From Helicoverpa zea (Eukaryota > Arthropoda > Insecta > Lepidoptera > Noctuidae), in the NCBI RefSeq assembly GCF_022581195.2, contig NC_061480.1, positions 3,744,892-3,808,891 on the forward strand: a DNA stretch of 64,000 nucleotides, given 5' to 3'. This document shows positions 33,731-46,476 of this stretch, in pieces (positions within the stretch are counted from its first letter, which is position 1; each line of letters begins with the position of its first letter). The translations under genes were made by a program, and so were the position numbers. The notes under the pieces are model-generated. The model had not been told where the DNA came from and searched no databases. It was given only the letters and a program-made list of their open reading frames with translations.

Positions 33731-34991
33731 TAAGTCTTGTATTTCCTACGTAAAACTTTTATAATAAGTGCGAACAAACCCGCAAAATGAAACTAGTTCA
33801 TAAAATAACAAGGCAGCCTGATAGCGTAGAGCCTACAATTTATAGCGGCAGTATATTTTGCTCTTATTTCTCCATGTAGGTCAAATAACCGTTTGGTCAG
33901 TCGATACTGAAGTATTGAGATTGAAAACTTATTGTTCAGGCTTATGGACGCCTGGTACTTTAGTTATGTAATAAACTATTCTTCACTGAGAAAATTAAAA
34001 AAATAAATTGTGCAAACGTCCCATTTCTGAGTTTCACAAATCAGTTTTCAGCCAAAACGAATTTTGAAGAAATACTTAATTTTATTTTGCACATGGATAA
34101 AGTCTTTCGTAACAGTTTACAATACCTCACCGAGTTGTCAAATTCGTCTAAACTTTTTGAGTCAAAATTACCAACTTGTAGCTTTTACATAAAGAATTTC
34201 CGAACCATGTATGAAATATTAGTTAAAAATGCGTAATAAATCATATTGTCTCATTATAAATCAGCCTGGTAAACTGTATGTCGGCTTCACATTAGTTAGC
34301 ACCTAGTAAGACAGCCGGCACGGCGCGTGAACTAGAAACAGAAAGTATCACATTTACATAATTTCAACACTTCATTGTGATGTTCACGCGTGCTTTACTG
34401 TTTATCTGATAGTTAACATCGTATTAACTTATCTTAGTAGTAAGAAAGTGATTCTGTTAACTTGTTCGTTGTTATTTTATGGTCGAACCGGTTTTAATAG
34501 TTTGATGTATGTAGAATAGAGCTTTTATTTGGGCAGATAGTCCGGCCACTGTACACAAGAATTGATTCCTTCGGCTTAAGGAAGGTGACTTTTTTCGTTT
34601 AAAGATTGTTTTCAATATTCCATCTATCTATGGTTTTGATTACTAGAGATAGGAATTGACATTAGAGAAATCAACAGTTAGATTGCGAATGGGCCCAAAG
34701 AGATTTCAGGTTCAAAAATACTACCATCCGCAAGCAAAGAGTTGTTTCTTTTCATAGAAAACTGGATATATTTTATGTTTTTTTTAATAGAGTGGGAGAG
34801 TCTTTTGAAGAATCCTATTGTCTCGACTCAATGCTGTGGAAAATTTTGCTGTAAATACAAATTACAAGACTTGTTGTATGCAGGCTTACAATTAATTAAT
34901 TAGCCAGCTTGAGTTTATTTACTGAAGCCATGTTCTTCCTGAAGTTTATACCAGCTCGGCTTGCTGACAAACTGGTGCGCCATCCATCAGC

Positions 34992-35006
34992 TACCAGGCT
35001 CGCATA
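34992..35006 (+). other. TACYAGG-N4-CATA motif site
   Basis: TACCAGG-CTCG-CATA; similarity to the 35126 site continues about 25 bases downstream (CATAACAA...CCTCAC). Confidence 0.6.
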
Positions 35007-35125
35007 ACAATATAACAACCTCACGCTTCATACTCATATTACTGCTATCATTTAAAATGATACTGTTTAAGAGACTTGCTAAGCATTACACAACTTATGT
35101 GATCATAACATAACTCGAGAGCAAG

Positions 35126-35140
35126 TACTAGGCTAGCATA
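35126..35140 (+). other. TACYAGG-N4-CATA motif site
   Basis: TACTAGG-CTAG-CATA, followed by ACAACGAACAGCC as at 47504. Confidence 0.6.
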
Positions 35141-36501
35141 ACAACGAACAGCCTCACTCTTGACCTTACAAGTTTTTGCAACATTTTTTCTCCATCCATT
35201 GTTATACGTCAGTCGCGTGTGAATCCTGCACGATCTGTTTTTCCAGTAAAACGTATAAATATCGTAACACAATTAAGGGACTTAATTAATACGAGTTGTA
35301 ATTGCTATCCCGCGTGTTTGGAGTTTGCTTACTGAATGGTAATTAAACAACGCAACTGTCAAGAGCTCTCTGGATACTCTTGTTATGTATGTGTTCCTAG
35401 TACTGTCAGATTACTGTTCTGACGTTTATTGGCGTCAACTTGTCTGGTTTGGCTTTCCCAGAGGTGAAAAGGGTTATTCTTTCTCAGAAAACCTTTCGTT
35501 AGATATCACTATTTTGTCAATTTTGATGGAAATTACATATAGAGCCGAGAAATGTAATGACACTGTGTGTCAAAAGGACGTTTGTCAGTTCACTTGCCTA
35601 AATAGAAAGAAAAAATAAGATTTGAACAGACATTAAAATCTTTATTAGAAAGTTGCAGAGTACAATAAACCATTAAAAATAATTAGAAATCGCAGTACGT
35701 AAGTTCTATTTCCATTAATTTTCAATAAATAAATGAAATTGTTCGTTACGCTTGTAAAATCTAATTAAATAAAACTCTGTGACGAATTTCAATTGAATTC
35801 TTAATTATGATAGCTATATTTAGTACAGAAACGAGTAATGTTTGTTCTTTTTAACATTTTAATTCTCTAAATATGACACAATTTGTAAAAATAAAATGTA
35901 TTTGCTACATTCACTCGTGCCCCGAGCTTTTTTATCCTGGTACCTACGGAAAGATTTTACCAGTTTTGTGAGTCAAATTGCAAAAAATACGTCTGAAAAA
36001 TACAAGTCAGTCCCAGATTTTGGCGATTATCAAACAAATTATTTATTTATTCTTCTGTACACGTAGACGTCTGCTTGATTGACAGGAGCATATTTTTTCA
36101 GTCAAACTGTCATTTATATTGTATAACTCGACCGAATTGGAAAGCTGTGTCATTGTTTTAGTAAACTCTAGATGTGAGGACCTACTGTATTTGTCCGTTT
36201 TGTGTTTTATGGCGGGCTTCCAAAATAGTGTAATAGTGATATTAGTTCGCTGTTTCGTTCACATTTATATTATTTAACAGTTTAGCTATCAGTTTTCCAA
36301 TCTCCTTACATTCTACTGGTATAGTTCTAAAAAAAATGAAAAAAAATGACGTTGAAAAATGATGTTCCAGTAACTTTATCTGTCTGATTGAGTACTAGTG
36401 ACTGTACCATAAAAAAAAGTAAAGAAACATCCGAATTACGATCCGCCTCCTTTTCGGGAAGTCGGTAAATACATATAAAACGGTATCCAGAGAGGCATAG
36501 T

Positions 36502-37519
36502 CAGTGCCGGCTTTAACTCTACTAGCGCCCTGGGCGAGATTTCTACGGCGCCCCCAACTGCAATTCAAACCCATTCGAAAAACAGAGACATACGTAGTGA
36601 CCGATTGCGCGAGCGAAGCGAGCGCGATTTTTTTTATAGTCAACAAGTCAAAGCAAAAATTACGTAAAATGTAGCCCAATCGTACATAAGTTATTGCTGG
36701 TTGGTGAATGCAAAAACACGGGGACATAGGTTCTGATTGCGCGAGCGAAGCGAGCGCGAATTTTTTTGTTATATTTTAGAACTCAAAACAAAAATGACTT
36801 AAAATGTAGCCCAAACGTAGATAACTCTTTTAATTAAAATTTTGGGACTTAAAGTAGTACCATAAATAGAAACTAGAAGTTACTTTCTTATTAATAAAAG
36901 GACTTAAAAACGACGCTACCTTTTTGCTAGGGTAGACAAAAAAAATTTGAAAAATAAAAACAACTATAAAGTGAAACAAGCCCGAAAAATCTTTTTTGAG
37001 ATTTGGATCGCTAAAAGTCCTTAACATATATAATAAAAGGCGACTGTGAAGTGAAGAAGCCTCGAGCGAAGGGAACGCGAATTTTTTTGTGTAGTGGGAC
37101 ATTAAATTAAAAGTAGCTATATGTGAAAAAAAATGCAAGGGTAAAGTAAAGAAACCGCGAGCGAAGCGAGCGCGAAAATTTTTCAGTTTTGGGACATAAA
37201 AGTAGTGTATCTAACGCGCCCGGCATTGTATGACAATACATTAATTTAATTGAAATTTCTTGGTCGAGGAGCGTACCGCGGCGCCCCTGAGCCCACGGGC
37301 GCCCGGGTTATTCGCACACCCTGCACCATAGGTTAAGGCGGCCCTGATGCTATCCATACATTTGGATACAGTTCTTGTAAGCTGCGATCTTTGATGAAAT
37401 TTAAAACAAAAATAGGAGTAAAATTCTGATCAAGGATTGGTTGGGGGCGCCTGCGGCGCCCCTTATGTCCGGCGCCCTGGGCCGTCGCCCAACCGCGCCC
37501 TACCCTAAAGCCGCTACTG
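36502..37519. mobile_element. Non-autonomous hAT-type element, 1018 bp
   Basis: The ends CAGTGCCGGCTTTAAC and CCTAAAGCCGCTACTG lie within a perfect 8-bp duplication, GGCATAGT (36494-36501 and 37520-37527). It is the same family as 2895-4164, with internal length differences. It holds four GCGAGCGAAGCGAGC-like blocks (about 36603, 36737, 37067, 37156). Confidence 0.93.
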
Positions 37520-37914
37520 GGCATAGTTATTTGACAAGGACTGGAACAGTCTATCTATATCTTCTCATTTCACAAAGATGAAGTTTGTTTTTTGTTTGTT
37601 TATTACCTACTAGATATCGATTGGAAAAAATCTTATTATCCAATCCAGATGCTCGGAGTAGTTCTCACGCTGATTCTCGTGTCTACAGCTAGTTGAATAG
37701 GTAATGAATATCAATATAATATATAATGCTACTCAAGAGGCGGAATACGATCATTTCCATAATATTATTTGGAGGAAACCAGTCACACTGGTCTATTTCA
37801 TTCAGCCATCAACGAAAGTTAATAAAAATGGTAACTATAGTAAAAATAGATTCCAAAACCTGTTACATAACTATACCTACTTTTATAGGATAACCAGATG
37901 AATATTTTGTTTCT

Positions 37915-38030
37915 CACGGCTTCATCCGGTTTCCATGGAAACCGCTTAGTTGACCCGGAAAAATATTCGCCTTCTTCGATAAATGGGTTATCTAGCACTG
38001 AAAGATTATATTAAATGTGATCAGTATTTT
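37915..38030 (+). repeat. LINE 3'-tail-like repeat with palindrome
   Basis: GATAAATGGGTTATCTAGCA, then CTGAAAG is a common moth non-LTR tail. Within it, 37927-37944 is the perfect palindrome CGGTTTCCATGGAAACCG, which also fits the RFX X-box pattern. Confidence 0.5.
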
Positions 38031-39532
38031 CTGAGTCCAGAACTCATCGATTTTATAATATTAATGGCCAGTTACTGAAAGTTTCTGATGGCCTATCTGG
38101 AACTGATCTGACTGATAAACTACCTATAACTTTTAGTTTCACATGGCTCGGAACAGTATCTGGCAGAAATTAAACGCAGTTTTTATCTGGTAGATAGGAT
38201 TAACTATGAGATAACTAACCGTCACTTTATCGGTAACCAGTGAAACCGGGTCTGAGTGTAGATTCATTTTTTAGATAATATATTTTCCTGCAGTTCTGTC
38301 TCTACATTACTTACCGCTTTTTCAATCCTTTTCAGCATAATGCATTGTTGAATAAGAGATGTGTTGTCAGGCGCCCTTGTCACCTGCTGTCTACTAAGAT
38401 ATTCAGCTGAAGAAATATGTAACACAAAAATACCGAGTTTACGTACTTTTTATATAGGTCTAACGTTGATGTAGATATATGTGGAGATTATTTTTCCGTT
38501 TTAGGGTCAATTTTTAACCCTTGCCCTGTTCTTGTTTGGCGTTAGTTTAATGGATAAAAATCTACTTCCTATATAGGTGTCTCTACATATTGGTAAAATC
38601 GTATAGAAATCAGTTCGGTAGCTTTTGAGTTTATCAAGAACGAGCAGACAAACACACAGACGCAGAGGAATTTATGTTTCAAAATATGTAGTGAAGACTT
38701 TCTATGTATCTTAACATGAAAATAAGCATGACTTACAAAGAAAACAGCCTGAACGCCATTGAAATAATGTGTCGACGAAAAGGCAATTTTCAAAACAAAA
38801 CCGAAGCGTTCTATTCGCATTCAAATTTCTGACAGATTGATTTTTTTAAGTCGGAAGAGATTATAAACAAGTACAGATAATAAAACTTAATAGGTGTCAT
38901 TAGCAGAGAGTCTATGGTAGTTGAGGTGTCACTGAAGAGCGGGATCAGAAGTACTACTTATACTACTGTACTTTAAATTTATCGTAATCCTACGTACTCT
39001 AAACACCGAATTCAATCGAGTTTTAGGAACAACTAATTTTAATGAAAAATTAAGTGAAGAACGGCTGCATTATTTTAAATGTAAATGTTTTAAATAAATA
39101 AAAAATGTTTGCCAAGCTTTACCTAACAATTTTCCGCATTTGACTTTCTGCGGCTTACCTGTGATGGTATCTTTCAAATTGTGACGTAACATGTTTCGTC
39201 TAAACTGCTCGTCAAGGTCACGGCCGTGTGCGTGTGTGAGTGCGTGTCTTTGTGTGTGTAGCCGTAGACAATGTTATGGGAGTTTTGAGGAAATACTTAT
39301 AAGTTCGATAAAAGTTAAGTTTCAATAAGTTGCTAGATTTTGCCGAAAGTTTAGGTGACAAGGGTGTTCTGAGGTATATTCAGGATTCTGTAATGTTAGT
39401 AACTTTTTTGATATTGTCTAACTCAATTGACTCAAGTGTCAATTCCACAACATTGGATGTCAACTAAGTATTTAGTCCAGTAGAGTGTTATTTTCAGAAA
39501 TGACAATGACCTAGTTTTGGGGGGCACGTTAA
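38031..39532. other. No gene seen
   Basis: AT-rich sequence with short open frames. GT-rich stretch at about 39226-39260. Confidence 0.4.
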
Positions 39533-39760
39533 ACTGTAGGTCCCGGCTGTCATTTGAACATATTTGGCAGTCGTTACGGGTAGTCAGAAGCCAGTAAGTC
39601 TGACAGTCTTACCTAGGGGTAATTGGGTTGCCCGAGTATCTGGGTTGAGGACTGAGGAGGTCAGATAGGCAGTCGCTCCTTGTAAACACTGGTACTCAGC
39701 TGCATCCGGTGAGACTGGAAGACGACTCCAACATAGTTGGGAAAGGCTCGGGAGATGAGA
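39533..39760 (+). repeat. 5'-truncated common SINE
   Basis: Begins at CTGTAGGTCCCGGCTGTCAT and ends GGGAAAGGCTCGGGAGATGA. The tRNA head is missing. Confidence 0.88.
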
Positions 39761-41599
39761 TTGTGTTCGGTTATAAGCTAACTACTTCGATGGAGTAGAA
39801 TTTGTGTTTTATCTAAATAGAAAAATTCATACTTATTTACGCACAGCCATTGAAAATTTTATCAGAAAATAAGATTTTCGTACAAACATAGCAATTTAAT
39901 TATTTTGCAGCAACGAGTGACCATTTGTTGAAAATTAGCTATTGTGTGACTCGACGCGAGGTCATTGACTCTTCGCTGTTTATGCTAGCCTGGTACCTGG
40001 TCACCTAAATCTGTAGCTTATTTTCTAGAAACCAAATTGATGATCCATTGTTCTTGTTCTGTGTAGATAGTATTTTCGAAAATATATGCCTCATTACTGA
40101 AATTGACTCTACGGTAAGAAAATTGCAAACAACGGAACTTAACACACCTTCCTTCAAATAACTTTATCGCTTCTCAAGTCTTTTCACTAGCAGCTAACTT
40201 CAGGGGAGCTAAGTTATTCCACTAGAACTGTGTTTACATAGTTTATAGAGCTTTTGGCATAGTGACATTTATATTTCCGCAAACATCTAAGCATGTATCT
40301 TAGTATCCAGTTATTTCTAATACCTTACCCCTAAACTAGTACAAACACTTGTACAATATGACCAAAAACGGTTGAACCAGGAATTAAATGACGCATAACT
40401 ATATTTTACATAGAATGCCACTGTATTTATTGCATCAATAAACAACATTGATTAAGATCAGCCCCCGAGGTACTATGTACATGACATATCCAAAGAATTT
40501 TATATGACAAAGCCTTTTTGGGAAATTCTTGACAATAGAATTTACAGTTAAGTCGACATTTTACAAAATTAAACGACAGATTCTGTAATATTTTTGCACA
40601 CTTCTTGATGAAAATAGTGTTTCAGTTTCTTAATACAATCAGTTGTTATCTAATTTCCCCTCCCCTTTTGAGTAAAAGGGGGTATATTACCTTAGTAGTA
40701 GGTAACTAGCTGACCCGGAGTGCAGACTCACTATGCAAGGAAGCAAAGACAATACGAGATGGCAATCAGCGCGATCAGTACCGACCTCGCGCTCGCCACT
40801 TCTCGACAATGAACTCGCGGGTCATCAACCTCGCTCACGGCCGACCGGTCCTCTCGCGCCGCTGCGCCCCTGGTAGGACATTGCACGTTATGTTGCATAT
40901 TTTTATCACTTATCATGTAAATAAAGGCTTTTATGGGAAAGAAAGAAACAACTCTTCTTTCCTGTATTTCGAAGGCTATTTTGATTCTTTACAACATTTT
41001 GTGACTAAGCATTTGACCCAAAGACCTTTTTAACAAAAGATTTACCAAAGCAGATTTAATTAAGTTTTCTCTGCGGTCAATTTAGTAACTTTACCGCGAA
41101 TTTCTAAATCGCGACTGAAACAGTTGCAATCTTAATTTAGACAATACTAGACTAGATTTCGCTCGCGACTTCGTCTGTGCCCAGCATCCGGTCAAAAGCC
41201 ATCTCCAAGGTATCTATCTATATTAGTATCTCCATGCCCAACCGCATCTTAAACAGCCCTGATAGCGTAAAAGCGAAATAGAGGGTCTATAAAGCCTAAG
41301 AAAGGACATAGCTCCCTATCCAGGTGCGGGATATGGCTCCCTCGGGTTGTGGTTGTAAGTTGTAACCACGTAGTTCATAAGTATGTTCATATGATAGCTA
41401 TCCCCCCCTATACCGACTGAGCGAAGCGTAACCTTGATCGATGGCGTTTTCTATGGCATTGCGGCGTCGACCATGAACGGACGATAATTTCTAAACTGCG
41501 ACAATACCGCGGAAGTGCACCCACAGCGTGTGACAAATAGGTCGATGACCTGTCACTGACATGCTTGCTTACCTCATGCAATTTCAATATCATTTCATT
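39761..41599. other. No gene seen; GC-rich patch at 40760-40870
   Basis: The patch (CTCGCGGGTCATCAACCTCG, then CGGCCGACCGG) is followed by GTAAATAAAGGC and could be a solo LTR or polyadenylation end of a retroelement, but no matching second end was found. Confidence 0.35.
39981..39995 (-). other. TACYAGG-N4-CATA motif site
   Basis: Minus strand TACCAGG-CTAG-CATA followed by AACAGCGAAGAG; a second CCAGG lies just upstream. Confidence 0.6.
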
Positions 41600-41830
41600 T
41601 AATCACTCATCATCTGCCTAGAATTTACCATTGGGGTCAACTTCTAATCTAACCAGATGCAGCTGAGTACCTACCAGTGTTTTACAAGGAGTGACTATCT
41701 GATCTCCTCAACCCAGTTACCCGGACAACCCGATACCCCTTGGTTAGACTGGTTGTCAGTTCTGACTACCCGTAACGACTGCCAAAGATGTTCAAATGAC
41801 AGCCGGGACCCACTAATTTATCGTGCCATA
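41600..41830 (-). repeat. 5'-truncated common SINE
   Basis: From ATCATCTGCCTAGAATTTAC through CCTCAACCCAGTTACCCGGA to ATGACAGCCGGGACCCAC: reverse complement of the SINE 3' two thirds. Confidence 0.82.
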
Positions 41831-42639
41831 AGATTTATAAGTCTACTCTGCTCATATTCGCCGAAAACAGCGTATAAAAGGATTTCAACTACTTACATTT
41901 ATTATATGCAAAACCGTGCATAAAAAACTAGTCTTTCCTGTTTTTATGCAAAAAAAGATTTCGACAATTTTTTTATGTATCTGGAAGCTATCCAAATGCA
42001 AGTTCCTAATCTCTGGCGACTTTTACGACTTTCATATACTACTGCCGATTACTATTGTCAACATTTTCATAATTAATTCACTTTCAAATAGACATCATGT
42101 TTTTTGAAAGAAAAACAAAACCTAACTTGCTTTTTTTTGAATATTTTTCAATTAGTACTTTTGTCAAATGACTGCTGTCGCTCTGAAATCACCAATTTGA
42201 TGACTTGCACATGTGCAGTGGTGTATTTTCGTACAATTTGACTAGCGTGAAGTCACTCATAGCCAACTTCAGAGCGGAAAAGTCATTTAACAGGTACTTA
42301 AAGTGACATCTATTAGATTTTTTCGTCACCACCTGCAATAATCCATCATTTGACAATAAGACGCAGTCAGCCATGACAGTGGGCCTGTCATTTCTTCACA
42401 ACCAGCCCAATAACACAGTAAGCTGACCCAATGATTGCACGCCAGTGTATCAATCACTGCCGTGCACTCGCGTGCAGAAGAAAGTGGTCACGCTCCAATC
42501 GGGCGTGGCGAGCGGTTCCTGGTTCCGGAGTTAGACAATCGAGGCTCATGAGGTGCAGGGCAGGGGGGACTGGTGAAGAGGTGGTTGGAGGCTCTTGTAA
42601 TACTATCTTTACCTACCTCGTTGGTCTCGTCTAGTCGTT

Positions 42640-43210
42640 GTACTATGGCTGCCATTTGAACATCTTTGGCAGTCGTTACGGGTAGTCAGAGATGCCAGTA
42701 AGTCTGTCAACCAGCCTCACCTAGGGGTATTGGGTTGCGGATGTCAAATAAAATGCACTGGTACATATTTAAGAAGTTGCATCCGGTAAGATTAGGTAAG
42801 TCGTAGTGGCCTAGTGGGCAAAGAATCAGTGTGAGGGCGCGGGTTCGATTCCAGGTCAGGCAAGTACCAATGCAACTTTTCTAAGTTTGTATGTACTTTC
42901 TAAGTATATCTTAGACACCAATGACTGTGTTTCGGATGGCACGTTAAACTGTAGGTCCCGGCTGTCATTGAACATCCTTGGCAGTCGTTACGGGTAGTCA
43001 GAAGCCAGTAAGTCTGACACCAGTCTAACCAAGGGGTATCGGGTTGCCCGGGTAACTGGGTTGAGGAGGTCAGATAAGCAGTCGCTTCTTGTAAAGCACT
43101 GGTACTCAGCTGAATCCGGTTAGACTGGAAGCCGACCCCAACATAGTTGGGAAAAGGCTCGGAGGATGATGATCCGGTAAGACTAGTAGCCGACCCCAAC
43201 ATTGTTGAAA
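42640..43210 (+). repeat. Older SINE interrupted by a younger one
   Basis: Outer pieces 42640-42795 and 43172-43210 together form one 5'-truncated SINE 3' half. The duplication ATCCGGTAAGATTAG / ATCCGGTAAGACTAG (42781-42795 and 43172-43186) is the target site made by the inner copy. Confidence 0.85.
42799..43171 (+). mobile_element. Full-length tRNA-derived SINE
   Basis: The head has TGGCCTAGTGG (A-box) and GGTTCGATTCC (B-box), so it could be transcribed by RNA polymerase III. The body and the GGCTCGGAGGATGATGAT end are complete. The 15-bp target duplication with one mismatch shows insertion into another SINE. Confidence 0.9.
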
Positions 43211-43706
43211 TAAGTTATAACCCATCGTCCAAAATATATATCTCTTTATACACATGCATAGGCAGACGATGGGTTTTCATAAATTCACAAACAAGGCATT
43301 CGCGAGCCGTCAAATGGCTATCTTCAGAAATGCAAAATTATTTGACGAGAACTTTTACCGATATTAGTCATTGACGACCAAAAGGTACCAGGACTATAGA
43401 ATTCGTGAAGAGGTGATAAGAGGCTCTTCTTTTTTACAAAAGCAAGTGTTTATGAAAATCTGTTTAGCAACAAATATCGTTAAAAACAATAAACAAAGTT
43501 GTAAACCTATTGATATTCAGCGCTCGTGTCCAGTTAGGCTGGAAGCCAACTTAAGCCAAGGCTTTGTGGCAATTCAATGTCAAATACAATTAATATACAC
43601 AAGCGACCAGCCCCAGCTGCGCCTCGGGGTATATTATAAATACAACCAGCTGTCTTTTCGTGGTGAAAACCATATGAAAATTACTCTACTACATGTCAAA
43701 TATTTT

Positions 43707-43810
43707 TATTTCAAATAGGCCTTTGGAAGCTCCTATGAAACGTCACACTAGTTGCACGGTTCCAAAAAGTTGGTCTCATGGAGAAGAGCCGAGAAGAAAC
43801 TCCATAGACA
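43707..43810 (-). repeat. Retroposon tail fragment
   Basis: Reverse complement of 2395-2490 with AGAAGAAACTCC beyond it. Minus-strand copy of a non-LTR/SINE tail. Confidence 0.65.
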
Positions 43811-43852
43811 CTCTTTTAAAGAAGTAATATGTTCTGTTACATAGCTATGGTA

Positions 43853-44035
43853 CGGGTAGTCAGAACCCAGTAAGTCTGACACCAGTCTAACCAAGGGGTA
43901 TTGGGTTGCCCGGGTAACTGGGTTGAGGAGGTCAGACAGGCAGTCGCTTCTTGTAAAGCACTGGTACTCTGCTGAATCCGGTTACACTGGAAGCCGACCC
44001 CAACATGGTTGGGAAAAAAGGCTCGGAGGATGATG
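43853..44035 (+). mobile_element. 5'-truncated SINE with target duplication
   Basis: Starts inside the body (CGGGTAGTCAGAACCC), yet is flanked by the perfect 14-bp duplication ACATAGCTATGGTA (43839-43852 and 44036-44049), so it inserted already truncated, as LINE machinery does. Confidence 0.88.
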
Positions 44036-44119
44036 ACATAGCTATGGTAAGCTGATAAAGTTCTGTTATATTGCTGAAAACTTAAAATTTGAATTCCTAT
44101 ACATAGATCGTCAAAAAAT

Positions 44120-44350
44120 TTTTTTCGGGCTACGTTAAGGTAAAACGGGGCCTTATTTCTAAGATTCCGCTGTCTATCCTATCTATATATGTCTGTCACC
44201 AGGCTGTGTCTTATAAACCTTAATAGCTAAACAGTTGAATTTTTCACAGATTATAACAGATTTGAAAAACGTGATGTTTTTTACCGTTTTCTCCTCAATA
44301 TAATATTTCGTCCGCGACTCCGAGATTCCAACTCGCACTTGGTTATGTAT
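44120..44350 (+). repeat. Diverged copy of the 59.3-kb repeat
   Basis: Shares GGTAAAACGGG, GTCTGTCACCAGGCTGT, AGTTGAATTTTTCACA and CAACTCGCACTTGG in the same order as 59325-59595, with heavy divergence. Confidence 0.7.
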
Positions 44351-45102
44351 TTTTAAATGATCTTATTGCCCAATAAATCACAGTTTTCGTGTACTTACCT
44401 TAGATTAGCCAAACCTACATGCAGTGGACGTAACGGTTCCGTTATACAGTCTCGCTCCACTGGATGCGTCATGTCTTGCACGCCGCGTGCAATGGAGCGT
44501 GCTCTGTCACGCGCTGAGCAGAGCCCATCCTACAGTTATGTCATTGTATGATGGCTAGTACTATTCCGTATTCTTGTGTGCTTTTTAACCGACTTCTCAA
44601 AAACGAGGAGGGTATTTATCAATCGGTTGCCCCCTTCCACACCCTAGTAGGCCCTGTTGCACAAGTGACACCCCAAATGACATCCTGACGGCCCTGTTAA
44701 GTGTAACACGTCAGTTGGTCCGCGGTAAACTTAAAAACTACTGCACGAATTTTTATGCAGGCTTCACTAATATATAGAGGTACTCATGAAGAAGTTAAAA
44801 GTAGGTATATCATTTTCAGACTGACAACATGACTAGCTTTGCTTTTAATTTTAAACCAACTTTTCAAAGTATTATAAACCCAAGTTAAAACATTCCAATT
44901 TGAGTCAGTTTCCCTGTAAGTTGTGAGAGGCAAGTTAACCGTTCTCCGGTTAAACTAATAGAGTTAGGTCGCTTCCCGGCGGTGACTGTCAAAGGGTAAT
45001 CATATTAACTAGATACACGTTTCGGCTGGAGGCTGTAGCATCATAATAGTTACCTATCAGTAGTTAGGTGAAAATTATTATAGAATCTAGAGTACATCAT
45101 CT
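44350..45102. other. No gene seen
   Basis: A moth repeat fragment (TTTTTAACCGACTTCTCAAA) lies at about 44583, matching similar pieces at 13635, 45690 and 57345. GC-rich stretch at 44450-44530 without coding evidence. Confidence 0.4.
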
Positions 45103-45395
45103 GCCTAGATTTTTGCTAACTATGTTGGGGTCGGCTTCCAGTCTAACTGGATGCAGCTGAGTGCCAGTGTGCCACATGGAGCGACTGCCTATCTGACTTT
45201 CACAACCCAGTTACCTAAGCAACCTAGGACTGGTTTCAGACTTTCCGACTATCCGTAACGATTGCCAAAATGTTCAAATGACAGCCGGGACCCAAACATT
45301 TTACATGCCTTCTGAGACGTAGAGAAACTCGTCATGACAAGATGGTCACCCATCCAAGGAAAGATGGCGCCAATGGTTGCTTAACCCTCCATCGG
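45103..45395 (-). repeat. Long-form SINE copy, old
   Basis: TATGTTGGGGTCGGCTTCCA through GTTCAAATGACAGCCGGGAC, then the CGTCATGACAAGATGGTCAC extension also seen at 19165-19412. Confidence 0.75.
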
Positions 45396-46326
45396 CTGTT
45401 ACTTAACCAAAAAAAAAAATGAAAAAATCTGCGCTACGGAAAAGGTATAAATCCATTTCCAATTCCCTTCGTTGACCACTAATCAGGTACATCGTCCACC
45501 TCCTTAGAATTTATTGTCTCCTGGTACTTTATTAATGTATTAATTAGCGCTCTGAACTAGTCTCGAGCCCCCCACTTCTTTTAATTAAGTCGTTCTGTTC
45601 CACGGAGGAGAAAAGTTCGTATTGGATTGTCTAGTCAGCACCTACGATATGTAGGAAATAGATAGAAATATAGAAAGCTTAGCGACACTTTAACCGACTT
45701 CCAAAATTATAGGGGGTTCTCAATTGTTTCTACGTACTTGGAGAGAGGAATTAGTCGATCGAGATGATTCTTTTTTACATAAACAGGGACAGGTAACTCA
45801 AAATTATCATAAAGATAGATCTAGTTTCTGAGTAATCCTACCAATATTATTCATGCAAAAGTTTGAAAGTTTGTACATACAGTGGATGTCTTGTGTTGAA
45901 CTTTGCAGAATTCAGGTTTACATGTAGGCTACTTTTTATCGCGCAGGAAACGGATAAAACTCCTGACAGTCTTTAATATGATATTTTGTGACTTGCCTTC
46001 CCTCGATGATTTCGACGATTTGATCTGAAACGATATGATATGAAACGATACGACATGTTTTTCTAAATCTTCAAAATGTTTCGCATTTTAAAAGCCAGAT
46101 CACCTGAGTCCAGTAACACGCACGCACCAAATGTTTTGGTTCGGGCCGGCATCGAAAGATGATAATATTATGACTGCCCCGAGATCATTACCTCGACTGA
46201 TTCACGCACCGCTGAAACCGCTGGCTTCGGAAGAATTACAAAAGCTGGCGTTGAAAAAAGATTTTTGGAAAATTCTAAAAAACGCACCGGAAATACGCAC
46301 ATAAATGGGAGTATTAACCATTTATG

Positions 46327-46476
46327 TGCCAGTCTAACCAAGGGGTATTAGGTTGGCCGGATAACTGGGTTGAGAAGATCAGATAGGCAGTCGCTTCTTG
46401 TAAAGCACTGGTACTCAGCTGCATCCGGTTAGACTAGAAGCCGACTTCAACATAGTTGGAAAAAAGGATCGGAGGA
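46327..46476 (+). repeat. 5'-truncated common SINE
   Basis: CCAGTCTAACCAAGGGGTAT to AACATAGTTGGAAAAAAGGA. Short 3' piece. Confidence 0.82.

Larger units (their letters stand above)
33734..36493. other. No gene seen
   Basis: AT-rich. Contains TACYAGG sites at 33951 (-), 34265 (-), 34992, 35126, 35396 (-) and 35936 (-). Open frames are short and unrelated to known families. Confidence 0.4.

Noticed and set aside
40760..40870. Solo LTR
   Set aside because: No paired end, no TG...CA boundary and no target duplication could be found.
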